From: Paludibacter sp963678465 | GTDB taxonomy: Bacteria > Bacteroidota > Bacteroidia > Bacteroidales > Paludibacteraceae | Assembly: GCA_963678465.1 (NCBI GenBank) | Contig: OY782858.1 | Coordinates: forward strand, 558,001 to 622,000 | DNA: 64,000 nt | Direction of reading: 5' to 3' | Shown: piece after piece, positions 1-8,214 of the stretch | Layout: every line of letters begins with the position of its first letter | Position numbering within the stretch: position 1 is the stretch's first letter | Notes under the pieces: generated by a model | Told to the model about the DNA's origin: nothing | The model's input: the letters and a program-made list of their open reading frames with translations, nothing else | Database searches by the model: none | Made by a program: the position numbers and the translations under genes

Positions 1-699
1 AGCCAACCTGATGCAGTGATTATGGCGCCGATATTCAGAAACGAAACACTGGCTTTCACAAAGGAACTTCAGCAACTTGAAATCCCGTTTTCGTTTATCG
101 ATTCGATGATAGAAGATGCTGATTTTCTGACTTATTATGGGCAGAATTCGTTCCAGAGCGGTTATATTGCAGCCAAATTGCTTTTAAATTCGTTGCCCGA
201 TGCGGCTCAGGTGCTTGTGCTGCGTACCGACAGAAAAGGTGCAGTATCCAACCAAACCATAGCCCGTATCAATGGCTTTATGAGTTTTGTATCCGAAAAT
301 AAACTTTCGAATATTGAACTTATTCACCTCGAAATGAATGATGAAAACGAAGATGCCAATCGCGAAATTCTAAGCGATGTTTTTTCGAAAAACACAAACA
401 TAAAAGCGGCTATAACGTTTAATTCAAGGGTGTACCGTTTGGCTAACCACCTTGAAATACTACAACATGCCGATGTGAGGTTGATAGGTTATGACTTGCT
501 CCAAAAAAACGTCGATTATCTGAAACAGGATATTGTTTCTTATCTTATTGCACAACGTCCTGAGAAACAGGCTTATTTCACAATAAGAGATATGTGCGCC
601 AAATTAATACAGAAACAGAGTATTACCAAGATTAATTATGTACCTATCGATATATTAATAAAAGAGAACATTGAAGACTATATGCAGTTTGGTGAATGA
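1..699 (+). CDS. LacI-family regulator, ligand-binding domain (5' partial)
   Basis: The reading frame is open from base 1 with no start, so the N-terminal helix-turn-helix part lies outside the window. The visible ~230 residues look like a periplasmic-binding-protein-like sensor domain of LacI/GalR regulators: an FSFIDSMIEDADF strand, then YYGQNSFQSGYIAAKLLL (the usual DNxxxG-A-xxLL position), and a late segment in which a residue pair around VRLIGYDLL leads into the hinge strand. It sits 90 bp before a run of sugar-acid genes on the same strand, so it is probably the local regulator, perhaps sensing a hexuronate or aldonate. The ligand is inference; family assignment is from overall pattern, with the DNA-binding part unseen. 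Confidence 0.75.
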   Translation, partial: SQPDAVIMAPIFRNETLAFTKELQQLEIPFSFIDSMIEDADFLTYYGQNSFQSGYIAAKLLLNSLPDAAQVLVLRTDRKGAVSNQTIARINGFMSFVSENKLSNIELIHLEMNDENEDANREILSDVFSKNTNIKAAITFNSRVYRLANHLEILQHADVRLIGYDLLQKNVDYLKQDIVSYLIAQRPEKQAYFTIRDMCAKLIQKQSITKINYVPIDILIKENIEDYMQFGE

Positions 700-788
700 A
701 GCAGCCTGCGATAGACAGAATAGAATTTTGAGTATGCAAAAAATTCAATACAGAGAAACGAAAATATAACAAGTAAATTTATATCATC

Positions 789-2036
789 ATGAAATTAGGA
801 AAATACAGTATCGGTGTGGGCGACAGATTTTCGCACCAGGGTGTTGCACAACTGCGAGCCATAATGAAGGCCAACGAAACAGGGCTCGAAATAAGTCCCG
901 TTTGGAATAAATCTAATCGAGAACACATTTACGTACACTCGCATCCTGCCGATGTACGCAAAGAGGCCGATGCTGCTGTAGCAAAATTAGGCTACAAAGG
1001 TCTCTACTTTGTTGATGCCGATCATATTAATTTGTCGACAGTAGCACCTTTTGTAGAAACAGCCGACTTTTTTACACTCGACGTTGCAGCATTTATCGGA
1101 AAACCAAGTAGCGAAGCCGATGTGGCTGCTTTTGTGGCTTCGTGCGAAAAGTACATGGGAGAACTCTCAATCCCCGGAATGGAAAAACCGCTGCACATTA
1201 GCAAAGAAATGCTTGAAGCCATAGCTTCAAAATTTTTAGCTGCTACCCAACAGGCTTCTGAGATATATAAATACCTCGCTGAAAACAAAGGTGTTGGTAA
1301 TTTTATAACAGAAGTATCGATGGATGAAGTGGAAACACCTCAGACACCCATTGATATGCTTTTTATCCTTAAAATGTTAGCCGATAAGGGAGTGCCGGCA
1401 CAAACCATTGCCCCAAAATTTACAGGTAGATTTAATAAAGGCGTTGATTATCGTGGAGATTTGAAGCAGTTTGCGCGTGAATTTGAAGAAGATGTATTGG
1501 TCATTGATTATGCAGTAAAAGAATTTGGCTTACCCGAAGAACTGAAGCTAAGTATTCACTCCGGTAGCGATAAATTCTCAATTTACCCGATTATGGCCGA
1601 AGTGATTCACAAATACGATAAGGGATTGCATCTTAAAACTGCCGGAACTACCTGGCTCGAAGAAGTTATAGGCCTGGCAGTGGCTGGCGGCGAAGGTTTG
1701 GACCTTGCGAAACAAATTTATGCTAATTCATTCAACCGCAGTGAAGAGCTTTGTGCACCTTATGCCGATGTTATCGACATTGACAATGCGCAGTTGCCTT
1801 CGGTGGAAGAGGTAAATACATGGAAAAGTGAAAAGTTTGCCAATACCCTGCGCCATATTCCGGGACATGCTGATTATAATTCAAATTTCCGTCAGCTGAT
1901 TCATGTTGCCTATAAAGTGGCAGCCGAAATGGGCGAAACGTATACAGGCTTGCTCGAAAAGTATGAAGATATCGTAGGAAATTGCGTAGAAGAGAATATT
2001 TACGAACGCCATTTGAAACGCTTGTTTAATCTGTAA
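789..2036 (+). CDS. uxaE: UxaE-type tagaturonate/fructuronate epimerase
   Basis: 415 residues starting MKLGKYSIGVGDRFSHQG and ending ERHLKRLFNL, which I recognise as the UxaE family. Known members interconvert D-tagaturonate and D-fructuronate, joining galacturonate breakdown to the glucuronate branch in organisms without the classical UxaB route. Acidic and His residues likely to bind metal or substrate are visible in FVDADHINL (~residues 74-82) and LSIHSGSDKFS (~255-265). The gene is 93 bp upstream of a mannonate oxidoreductase and is followed by KDG kinase, which fits the pathway tagaturonate to fructuronate to mannonate to KDG. Start ATG at 789 is preceded by an AT-rich leader. Function is from family knowledge, not from catalytic residues I could verify. 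Confidence 0.82.
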   Translation: MKLGKYSIGVGDRFSHQGVAQLRAIMKANETGLEISPVWNKSNREHIYVHSHPADVRKEADAAVAKLGYKGLYFVDADHINLSTVAPFVETADFFTLDVAAFIGKPSSEADVAAFVASCEKYMGELSIPGMEKPLHISKEMLEAIASKFLAATQQASEIYKYLAENKGVGNFITEVSMDEVETPQTPIDMLFILKMLADKGVPAQTIAPKFTGRFNKGVDYRGDLKQFAREFEEDVLVIDYAVKEFGLPEELKLSIHSGSDKFSIYPIMAEVIHKYDKGLHLKTAGTTWLEEVIGLAVAGGEGLDLAKQIYANSFNRSEELCAPYADVIDIDNAQLPSVEEVNTWKSEKFANTLRHIPGHADYNSNFRQLIHVAYKVAAEMGETYTGLLEKYEDIVGNCVEENIYERHLKRLFNL

Positions 2037-2129
2037 AATATCAAAAAAAAGATTTAGGCTAATACTCAGGCCGGGACAGAACTCAAAGAGTGAAAATAAG
2101 CTTAAGTTTAATATTTAAAAATCAATATT

Positions 2130-2942
2130 ATGAGTAATCTTTTTGATGTAAAAGACAAGGTAATGGTCATTACCGGAGGCGGCGGTGTTTTAGGTCGGGG
2201 TATGACTGAATATATGTGTTCGCAGGGCGTAAAAGCCGCCATTATCGATCGTTGCCGCGATGCCGGACGAAATCTTGAAAAGGAATTACATGATAAAGGC
2301 TATATTGCCAAAAGTTATTGTTCCGATGTGCTTGATAAAGAAGCGCTGGAAGCTACAGCGAATGAAATCATAGCCGATTTTGGCCAGGTGGATATTCTTG
2401 TGAATGCAGCGGGTGGAAATATGGCAGGCGCTACAATCGGGCCTGACAGTACCATTTTCGATCTCGAAATAGATGCTTTTCGTAAAGTTGTCGATTTGAA
2501 TTTGTTCGGCACAGTGTTGCCCACCATGGTTTTTGCTAAATTTATGGTAGAAAAAGGCAAAGGGAGCATCATCAATATTTCTTCCGAATCTGCTCTTCGT
2601 CCGCTGACGCGTGTTGTGGGATATGGCGCTTCAAAAGCTGCTGTAACCAATTTTACTAAATATATGGCAACAGAACTGGCTACTAAATTTGGTGAAGGTT
2701 TACGCGTGAATGCCATGGCACCCGGCTTTTTCCTGACGGAACAAAACCGTACTTTGATGACCAACCCTGATGGATCGCTTACTGCCCGCGGACATTCGAT
2801 CATTGCTCATACTCCGTTCGGTCGATTTGGAAACCCTGATGAACTGTTCGGTACACTACATTGGTTGTCGAGCGATGCATCTAAATTTGTTACAGGTACG
2901 CTCACTGTTATTGATGGTGGTTTCGATGTATTTTGTATATAA
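2130..2942 (+). CDS. SDR-family D-mannonate oxidoreductase
   Basis: 270-residue classical short-chain dehydrogenase. The cofactor motif is VITGGGGVLGRGM (residues ~13-25), NAAGGN follows at about 92, and the catalytic Ser-Tyr-Lys triad is in INISSES and YGASKAA. SDRs in this Bacteroidota context are annotated as fructuronate reductase/mannonate oxidoreductase, doing the job of UxuB by a different fold. The place between uxaE and KDG kinase supports fructuronate to D-mannonate reduction. No mannonate dehydratase (UxuA) is visible, so it must be elsewhere. The exact substrate is inference from context. Confidence 0.75.
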   Translation: MSNLFDVKDKVMVITGGGGVLGRGMTEYMCSQGVKAAIIDRCRDAGRNLEKELHDKGYIAKSYCSDVLDKEALEATANEIIADFGQVDILVNAAGGNMAGATIGPDSTIFDLEIDAFRKVVDLNLFGTVLPTMVFAKFMVEKGKGSIINISSESALRPLTRVVGYGASKAAVTNFTKYMATELATKFGEGLRVNAMAPGFFLTEQNRTLMTNPDGSLTARGHSIIAHTPFGRFGNPDELFGTLHWLSSDASKFVTGTLTVIDGGFDVFCI

Positions 2943-2945
2943 AAC

Positions 2946-3056
2946 TTGCCCCCTGACCCCCTAAAGGGGAAAAGAGTGCAGAATATCTTTTATTTTTTAT
3001 TAAATTACTCAAAAAGTGCTATCCACAAATTCCCCCTTTAGGGGGTTAGGAGGCAG
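2946..3056. repeat. Inverted pair of CCCCCTAAAGGGGG-type elements
   Basis: The SDR-KDG kinase gap holds two copies of a G/C-run element in opposite orientation. The left copy (2946-2973) contains CCCCCTAAAGGGG, and the right copy (3030-3056) contains CCCCCTTTAGGGGG followed by TTAGGAGG. Each copy is self-complementary and the two can also pair with each other across ~55 bp of AT-rich sequence. Elements of this look are common between genes in Bacteroidota. A weaker relative lies at 59900-59922 and another at 42587-42615. Confidence 0.7.
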
Positions 3057-3065
3057 ATATATATT

Positions 3066-4142
3066 ATGATTGAATTAAAAAAAGACACAAAATATGCCCT
3101 GATGGTGGCTACCTCGATGGGCGTTCGGATTACGCCGGTGAACGGACAGCCTGTTCACAGCAGTAAATTATTCGAAATGGAAGTTTCGAGTGCAGAAACC
3201 AACGTAGCAAGTATTTCATCTTATTTGGGTTTGCCGGTGAAAGTGCTGACTACTTTCGTGAAAGATAGTCCTATTGCACAAATGATAAAGAATAATTTGC
3301 GTGCCCGGAATATGGATTACGAAGGCGTGGAAGTTCCTCAGGGCAATCCCTGGGGTTATCGTCACCAATTTAATATTGCCGATAGTGGTTTTGGAACACG
3401 TGGGCCGCGCGTATTGAACGATCGTGCCGGTGAAGTTGGTCGCACACTGAACGTAAAAGATTTCGACTTGGAACGTATTTTCGTACAGGAAGGTGTTCAG
3501 ATTCTGCATCTTTCAGGTTTAATTGGTGCGTTATCGGTTGAAACAAGCGAATTCTGTTTGGAACTGGCTCGTTATGCTAAAAAAACAGGCACGCGTATTT
3601 CCTTCGATTTAAACTATCGTGCTTCGTTTTGGAAAGGACGCGAGAAGGAACTACGGGATATTTTTACTGAGATTGCATCCGTTTCGGATATTTTGATTGG
3701 TAACGAAGAAGATTTTCAGCTTTGTTTGGGAATTCAGGGTCCTGAAGCCGGCGGTAAAGGTATTGAAGCTGAAATTGAAGGTTTCAAAGGAATGATTGGT
3801 CGCGTAAAAGCTGCATTTCCTCATGCTTCGGTTTATGCCACCACACTGCGCGAAGTTGTTAGTGTAAACGAACATTTGTGGGGTGCCATTATGTTAGAGG
3901 AAGAAAACTGGCATGTAATTATGCCACGCAAAATCAATGTACTCGACCGTATCGGTGGTGGTGATGGTTTTGTAGGCGGACTGCTTTATGCCATTCTGAA
4001 AGGATGGGAACCTGATACATGGCCGAAATTCGGTTGGGCTTCAGGCGCTTTAGCAACTACTTTCCTCACCGACTACGCTCAACCTGCCGACGAAGACATG
4101 GTTTGGAGTATTTGGGGCGGAAATGCGAGAGTGAAACGCTAA
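3066..4142 (+). CDS. kdgK: PfkB-family 2-keto-3-deoxygluconate kinase
   Basis: 358 residues of the PfkB/ribokinase fold. The substrate side has SAETNVASISSYLG near residue 40, the lid segment RHQFNIADSGFGTRGPR follows at about 100, FDLNYRASFWK is at ~180, and the ATP/anion-hole signature DRIGGGDGFVGGLLYAIL near residue 300 contains the catalytic Asp. KdgK phosphorylates KDG to KDPG, the Entner-Doudoroff intermediate. The position after uxaE and mannonate oxidoreductase supports KDG as substrate, though PfkB sugar specificity cannot be read with certainty. The KDPG aldolase usually paired with it is not in the window. Confidence 0.8.
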   Translation: MIELKKDTKYALMVATSMGVRITPVNGQPVHSSKLFEMEVSSAETNVASISSYLGLPVKVLTTFVKDSPIAQMIKNNLRARNMDYEGVEVPQGNPWGYRHQFNIADSGFGTRGPRVLNDRAGEVGRTLNVKDFDLERIFVQEGVQILHLSGLIGALSVETSEFCLELARYAKKTGTRISFDLNYRASFWKGREKELRDIFTEIASVSDILIGNEEDFQLCLGIQGPEAGGKGIEAEIEGFKGMIGRVKAAFPHASVYATTLREVVSVNEHLWGAIMLEEENWHVIMPRKINVLDRIGGGDGFVGGLLYAILKGWEPDTWPKFGWASGALATTFLTDYAQPADEDMVWSIWGGNARVKR

Positions 4143-4151
4143 GAAGGCAAA

Positions 4152-4181
4152 GGAACAGGCTCAGGCTCAGGAACAGGAATA
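4152..4181 (+). repeat. Hexamer iterons left of the four-helix-bundle gene
   Basis: Five tandem hexamers GGAACA, GGCTCA, GGCTCA, GGAACA, GGAATA begin 10 bp after the KDG kinase stop. In the other register they read as CAGGCT/CAGGAA units. Matching hexamers occur in opposite orientation at 4584-4619 on the far side of the next gene, so the gene is bracketed by inverted iterons. Confidence 0.8.
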
Positions 4182-4206
4182 AACGAAGGAAATAAGAATT
4201 TTACTT

Positions 4207-4572
4207 ATGGAAAAGAAGTATAATGATTTCAGGGATATGGGTGTTTGGCAAAAGTCATTTGCTATTCTTATTGACGTTTATAATTTGATAAAAAAATTCC
4301 CTCTTGATGAACGTTATGCATTAACAGATCAATTAAAGCGTGCAGCAAATTCAGTTGTTCATAATTTAGCAGAGGGATATGGACGTTTTGAACCAAAAGA
4401 TAAGACACGTTTCTATAAAATTGCAAGAGGAAGTGCCTTTGAATCCATGAGTCAAATTTTAGTTGCTGAAAATCAAAATTATATATCAAAAGAAGCAACT
4501 GAAAATCTGATTGAAAGGTATAAGAAATTGATTGAAGAAATGAATGCTTTAATTCATTATTTGGAAAAATAA
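4207..4572 (+). CDS. Four-helix-bundle protein (S23/23S rRNA intervening-sequence family)
   Basis: 121 residues. The family hallmarks are the opening FRDMGVWQKSFAILIDVYNL (helix 1), then FPLDERYALTDQLKRAANSV, VVHNLAEGYGR, and a C-terminal helix ending in MNALIHYLEK. Members were first seen in intervening sequences of 23S rRNA and are related to Avd, the accessory protein of diversity-generating retroelements. Most are lone genes of unknown function that bind RNA or nucleic acid. Here it interrupts an otherwise metabolic operon, 64 bp after kdgK and 60 bp before the LarA-like gene, and is bracketed by inverted hexamer repeats. Its codons look more A-rich than its neighbours'. It has no visible link to sugar-acid metabolism. 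Confidence 0.85.
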   Translation: MEKKYNDFRDMGVWQKSFAILIDVYNLIKKFPLDERYALTDQLKRAANSVVHNLAEGYGRFEPKDKTRFYKIARGSAFESMSQILVAENQNYISKEATENLIERYKKLIEEMNALIHYLEK

Positions 4573-4583
4573 TTTATAACTAA

Positions 4584-4619
4584 TGCTCAAGTCTATGCCT
4601 GTGCCTACGCCTGAGCCTT
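4584..4619 (-). repeat. Hexamer iterons right of the four-helix-bundle gene
   Basis: Six consecutive hexamers. Read on the minus strand they are AAGGCT, CAGGCG, TAGGCA, CAGGCA, TAGACT, TGAGCA. They carry the same CAGGCN theme as the left iterons (4152-4181) but inverted, and end 13 bp before the next start codon. Confidence 0.75.
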
Positions 4620-4632
4620 AAATCTACTAATT

Positions 4633-5922
4633 ATGCTCTACTACGAAATAGGTTCAACAGAACTCGAATTGACTTCAGAAGACCTGAAAAAAGGTCTTTT
4701 CGAAGCGTTAGAAAAAATGGGGAAGAAGCACAAGGTGCTTGCTATTCCTCCTGATTATACGCGCTTGCCAAGCAGGGCGGGAGAGTTGACTGAATTTGCA
4801 TGGCAGTTTTATGGTGATGCATTGACAGATGTTTTGCCTGCCTTGGGAACGCATTCTCCGATGACAGAACACCAGATTTCGCATATGTTTGGTACTTTAC
4901 CGGCTTCGTTGATTCGTGAGCACGATTGGCGAAATGATGTGGTGACGGTTGGGACAGTACCTGCCGAATTTGTAAAAGAAGTATCGGGTGGTGCTGTCGA
5001 ATTTCCATGGCCGGCGCAGGTCAATAAATTGCTTGTCGAAGGTGATTTTGATCTTATATTGTCTATCGGGCAGGTAGTTCCACACGAAGTGGTGGGAATG
5101 GCCAATTACAATAAAAATATTTTTGTAGGCACCGGTGGTGTCGAAGGCATCAATAAAAGCCATTTTGTAGGCGCTGCTTATGGTATGGAACGTATGATGG
5201 GCCATGCAGATACTCCGGTACGCCGCATTTTTAATTATGCTTCGGAACACTTTACCAAGCATTTACCTATTGTTTATGTGCAAACGGTTGTAGGTCTTGA
5301 TAAAAAAGATGGCATTGTAAAAACGCGCGGTATGTTTATCGGAGATGATTACGAAGTATTCGATAAAGCGGCTCAACTGGCACTTTTGGTGAATTTCGAT
5401 TTATTAGAAAAGCCATTGAAAAAGATTGTAGTTTATCTCGATCCTACTGAATTCAAGAGTACATGGCTGGGAAATAAATCGGTGTACCGTACCCGCATGG
5501 CTATTGCCGACGAAGGTGAGCTTATTATCCTGGCTCCTGCACTGAAAGAGTTCGGCGAAGACAAAGAAATTGATCGACTGATTCGCAAATATGGATATTT
5601 TGGAACGCCACAGACCTTGAAGGCCTGTGATGAGAACGAAGAATTGCGAAACAACCTTAGTGCAGCTGCACATTTAATCCATGGTTCATCCGAAGGACGT
5701 TTCAGTATTACTTATTGTCCGGGCAAAGGTTCGGGCAATCTTACTCAAGCCGAAATAGAAAGTGTTGGGTTTAATTATGCCGACATTGATGAAGTATCGG
5801 CCAAATATGATCCGAAAAAGCTTCGCGATGGCTACTGCATTATGCCCGATGGAGAAGAAATCTTTTATATTTCAAATCCGGCTTTAGGGCTTTGGGCTTT
5901 CAAACACAAATTTAAATATTAA
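4633..5922 (+). CDS. LarA-like (nickel-pincer) racemase/epimerase, possibly mannonate/gluconate C2-epimerase
   Basis: 429 residues, about the length of LarA. The N-domain has PPDYTRLPSRAGE (equivalent of the LarA DxTRP cofactor-site motif) at ~residue 40, followed by LGTHSPMTEHQISHMFG. The C-domain has PHEVVGMANYNKNIFVGTGG, with the His and Lys expected near the pincer cofactor. LarA racemises lactate, but characterised homologues include other 2-hydroxyacid racemases and a D-gluconate C2-epimerase that yields D-mannonate. Lying between KDG kinase and 6-phosphogluconate dehydrogenase, a sugar-acid C2-epimerase role is the best guess. Activity would need the NPN cofactor made by LarB/C/E, none of which are in this window. 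Confidence 0.7.
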   Translation: MLYYEIGSTELELTSEDLKKGLFEALEKMGKKHKVLAIPPDYTRLPSRAGELTEFAWQFYGDALTDVLPALGTHSPMTEHQISHMFGTLPASLIREHDWRNDVVTVGTVPAEFVKEVSGGAVEFPWPAQVNKLLVEGDFDLILSIGQVVPHEVVGMANYNKNIFVGTGGVEGINKSHFVGAAYGMERMMGHADTPVRRIFNYASEHFTKHLPIVYVQTVVGLDKKDGIVKTRGMFIGDDYEVFDKAAQLALLVNFDLLEKPLKKIVVYLDPTEFKSTWLGNKSVYRTRMAIADEGELIILAPALKEFGEDKEIDRLIRKYGYFGTPQTLKACDENEELRNNLSAAAHLIHGSSEGRFSITYCPGKGSGNLTQAEIESVGFNYADIDEVSAKYDPKKLRDGYCIMPDGEEIFYISNPALGLWAFKHKFKY

Positions 5923-5937
5923 TTTATTAAAAACAAA

Positions 5938-6936
5938 GTGTTGATTAATTGGGGAATAATCGGTTGTGGAAATGTTACGGAGTTGAAAAGTGGTCCGGCA
6001 TTTAACAAGGTAGAACATTCACGTTTGGTGGCTGTGATGCGCAGGAATGCTGTGCTTGCCGCAGATTATGCAAAACGGCATGGCGTGCCAAAATTTTATT
6101 CTGACGCCACGGCACTTATCAACGATCCGGAGATCAATGCTGTGTATATTGCTACGCCTCCCGATACGCATGCTTCATATGCCATTCAGGCTTTGAGAGC
6201 AGGTAAGGCCGCGTATGTAGAAAAACCTATGGCGCGAAATTATGCTGAATGCAGTGAAATGATTCGTGTTTCGGAGGAAACCGGTCAACCTTTGTATGTT
6301 GCTTATTACCGACGTACGCTGGCGATGTTTCTGAAAGTAAAAGAACTAATTGATAGTGAGGTAATAGGAAAACCTTTAACTGTAAATATCCGGCTTTATA
6401 AAGCTTATGGTGAGAATGATCGCATTCCCGAACTTCAACACTGGCATGTAAATCCTGAAATTGGTGGTGCCGGTCATTTTTACGATTTGGCTTCGCACCA
6501 GTTTGATTATCTTGATTTTGTATTTGGCCCGATAACACAAGTGAATGGGATGGCAAGTAATATTGCCGGTTATTATCCGGCCGAGGATACAGTTTCAGCT
6601 GTTTTTAGTTTTGCATCGGGCGTTACAGGTACAGGAAGCTGGAGTTTTGTAGTCGATAAACAATCGGAAGAAGATAGTATTGAAATTGTCGGTACAAAAG
6701 GAAAAATAAAATTTCCCTGTTTCGATAAAGGGGAGGTGGAAGTAGTTTCCGAAACAGGCACTGAGAAGTTTAGTTTTCTGAATCACGAAAATATCTCGTT
6801 CTACCTTATTGAACAGGTTGTGGGAGCTTTACTGGGTAAAAACAAATGTGTTAGCACGATGTATTCGGCTGCCCGAACCAGTTTTGTGTTGGAAGAAATT
6901 GTAAAATCATATTACAAAAAAGAACAAAAAAAATAA
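5938..6936 (+). CDS. Gfo/Idh/MocA-family oxidoreductase
   Basis: 332 residues with an N-terminal Rossmann motif NWGIIGCGNVTELKSG, then YIATPPDTHASYAIQALRAGK and the family hallmark YVEKPMARNYAECSEM, with the active Lys in EKP. The C-terminal alpha/beta domain includes the conserved GGAGHFYDLASHQFDYLDF. Such enzymes oxidise or epimerise sugars, sugar acids or inositols with NAD(P). The start is GTG 5938 or TTG 5941, 15-18 bp after the LarA-like stop; there is no nearby ATG. Co-transcription with its neighbours is likely. The substrate is unknown, probably a sugar derivative from the same pathway. Confidence 0.8.
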   Translation: MLINWGIIGCGNVTELKSGPAFNKVEHSRLVAVMRRNAVLAADYAKRHGVPKFYSDATALINDPEINAVYIATPPDTHASYAIQALRAGKAAYVEKPMARNYAECSEMIRVSEETGQPLYVAYYRRTLAMFLKVKELIDSEVIGKPLTVNIRLYKAYGENDRIPELQHWHVNPEIGGAGHFYDLASHQFDYLDFVFGPITQVNGMASNIAGYYPAEDTVSAVFSFASGVTGTGSWSFVVDKQSEEDSIEIVGTKGKIKFPCFDKGEVEVVSETGTEKFSFLNHENISFYLIEQVVGALLGKNKCVSTMYSAARTSFVLEEIVKSYYKKEQKK

Positions 6937-6965
6937 GAATCCCTTTCTGTGAAGGGTAAGTGCCT

Positions 6966-8090
6966 ATGAAAATAATTATTGACGATAAGATACCTTATAT
7001 CCGCGGTGCATTTGAAGGTGTGGCGGAAGTTATTTATTTGCCGGGTTCAAAAACCACAGCAGAAATAGCTAAAAATGCTGATGCCATTGTTACTCGCACT
7101 CGGACTATCTGTAACGAAAAATTGCTGGCTGGCTCATCAGTAAAGTTTATTGCTACGGCCACCATTGGTTACGACCATATCGATACAGATTATTGCGATG
7201 CAGCGGGAATTAAATGGACCAATGCGCCGGGCTGCAATTCCAAATCGGTGGAGCAATACATTGCTTCTACGCTTATGGTATTGGCCGAAACTAAAAAGCT
7301 TCAATTGAAAGATTTGTGTATAGGCATTGTTGGGGTGGGCAATGTAGGAAGTAAGGTGGCAAAGATTTGCGAAATTTTTGGAATGAAAGTGTTGCTAAAT
7401 GATCCACCGCGCGAAAGAGCAGAAGGGCCTGATAAATTCGTGAGCCTTGAAACTATAAAAAACGAAGCCGATATTATCAGTTTACATGTTCCGTTAAATA
7501 TTAAAGGCGAAGATGCTACTTTTCATATGGGTGACGAAAGCTTTTTTAGCGCTTTAAAAAAGAAACCTGTGTTAATTAATTCCTGTCGTGGAGAGGTGAT
7601 TAAAACCGATGCAGTAAAAAAGGCATTGAAAGCGAAACACATTTCATCTTTTGTTTGCGATTGTTGGGAAAATGAACCGGATTTAGATCTTGAGCTGTTG
7701 GAAATGACCGAAATAGCTACGCCTCATATAGCAGGTTATTCCAAAGATGGAAAAGCAAAAGGGACATTGATGAGTGTGCTTGCGATAAGTGATTTTTTCG
7801 GCTTGGGCCTGAACAATTGGCAGCCTTCAGGGGTTGAATTACCGACGAATCCTATCATCGAAATTGATGGCGAAGGAATGAATGAACAGGAAGTTTTTTC
7901 AAAAGCTATTCTTCATACTTACGATATTCGGCACGATGACAAACTGTTGAGATTATCTCCCGAACACTTTGAACAACAAAGAGGAGATTACCCCACACGC
8001 AGAGAGTTTCCGGCTTTTATAGTTCGAACACAGCGTGTGGAAGAAAAAACATTGGAAAAATTAGAATTATTGGGATTTAATGTCTCCTGA
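6966..8090 (+). CDS. pdxB: PdxB-like 4-phosphoerythronate dehydrogenase
   Basis: About 374 residues of the D-2-hydroxyacid dehydrogenase family. MKIIIDDKIPYIRGAFE and VTRTRTICNEKLL match PdxB; the NAD site is IGIVGVGNVGSKVAK, the arginine motif is INSCRGEVIKTD, the Glu is in CWENEPDLD, and the catalytic His in ATPHIAGYS. A PdxB-type C-terminal domain follows. PdxB makes 3-hydroxy-2-oxo-4-phosphobutanoate for pyridoxal phosphate synthesis. Its place among sugar-acid genes is odd but also allows a role on erythronate-type acids. The start is taken as ATG 6966, with GAAGGG 10-15 bp upstream, over the in-frame GTG at 6960. Confidence 0.8.
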   Translation: MKIIIDDKIPYIRGAFEGVAEVIYLPGSKTTAEIAKNADAIVTRTRTICNEKLLAGSSVKFIATATIGYDHIDTDYCDAAGIKWTNAPGCNSKSVEQYIASTLMVLAETKKLQLKDLCIGIVGVGNVGSKVAKICEIFGMKVLLNDPPRERAEGPDKFVSLETIKNEADIISLHVPLNIKGEDATFHMGDESFFSALKKKPVLINSCRGEVIKTDAVKKALKAKHISSFVCDCWENEPDLDLELLEMTEIATPHIAGYSKDGKAKGTLMSVLAISDFFGLGLNNWQPSGVELPTNPIIEIDGEGMNEQEVFSKAILHTYDIRHDDKLLRLSPEHFEQQRGDYPTRREFPAFIVRTQRVEEKTLEKLELLGFNVS

Positions 8091-8214
8091 ATTCTCCTGA
8101 AAAAAGGATATTTAGAAAAGGCTTCCCGAAAAAAATATTAGAAGTAAAAATTATTATTAATCAATTAAAATCTCTGATAGTTCCCATTTTAAGGAATTGA
8201 GAGAGCTTATCATT

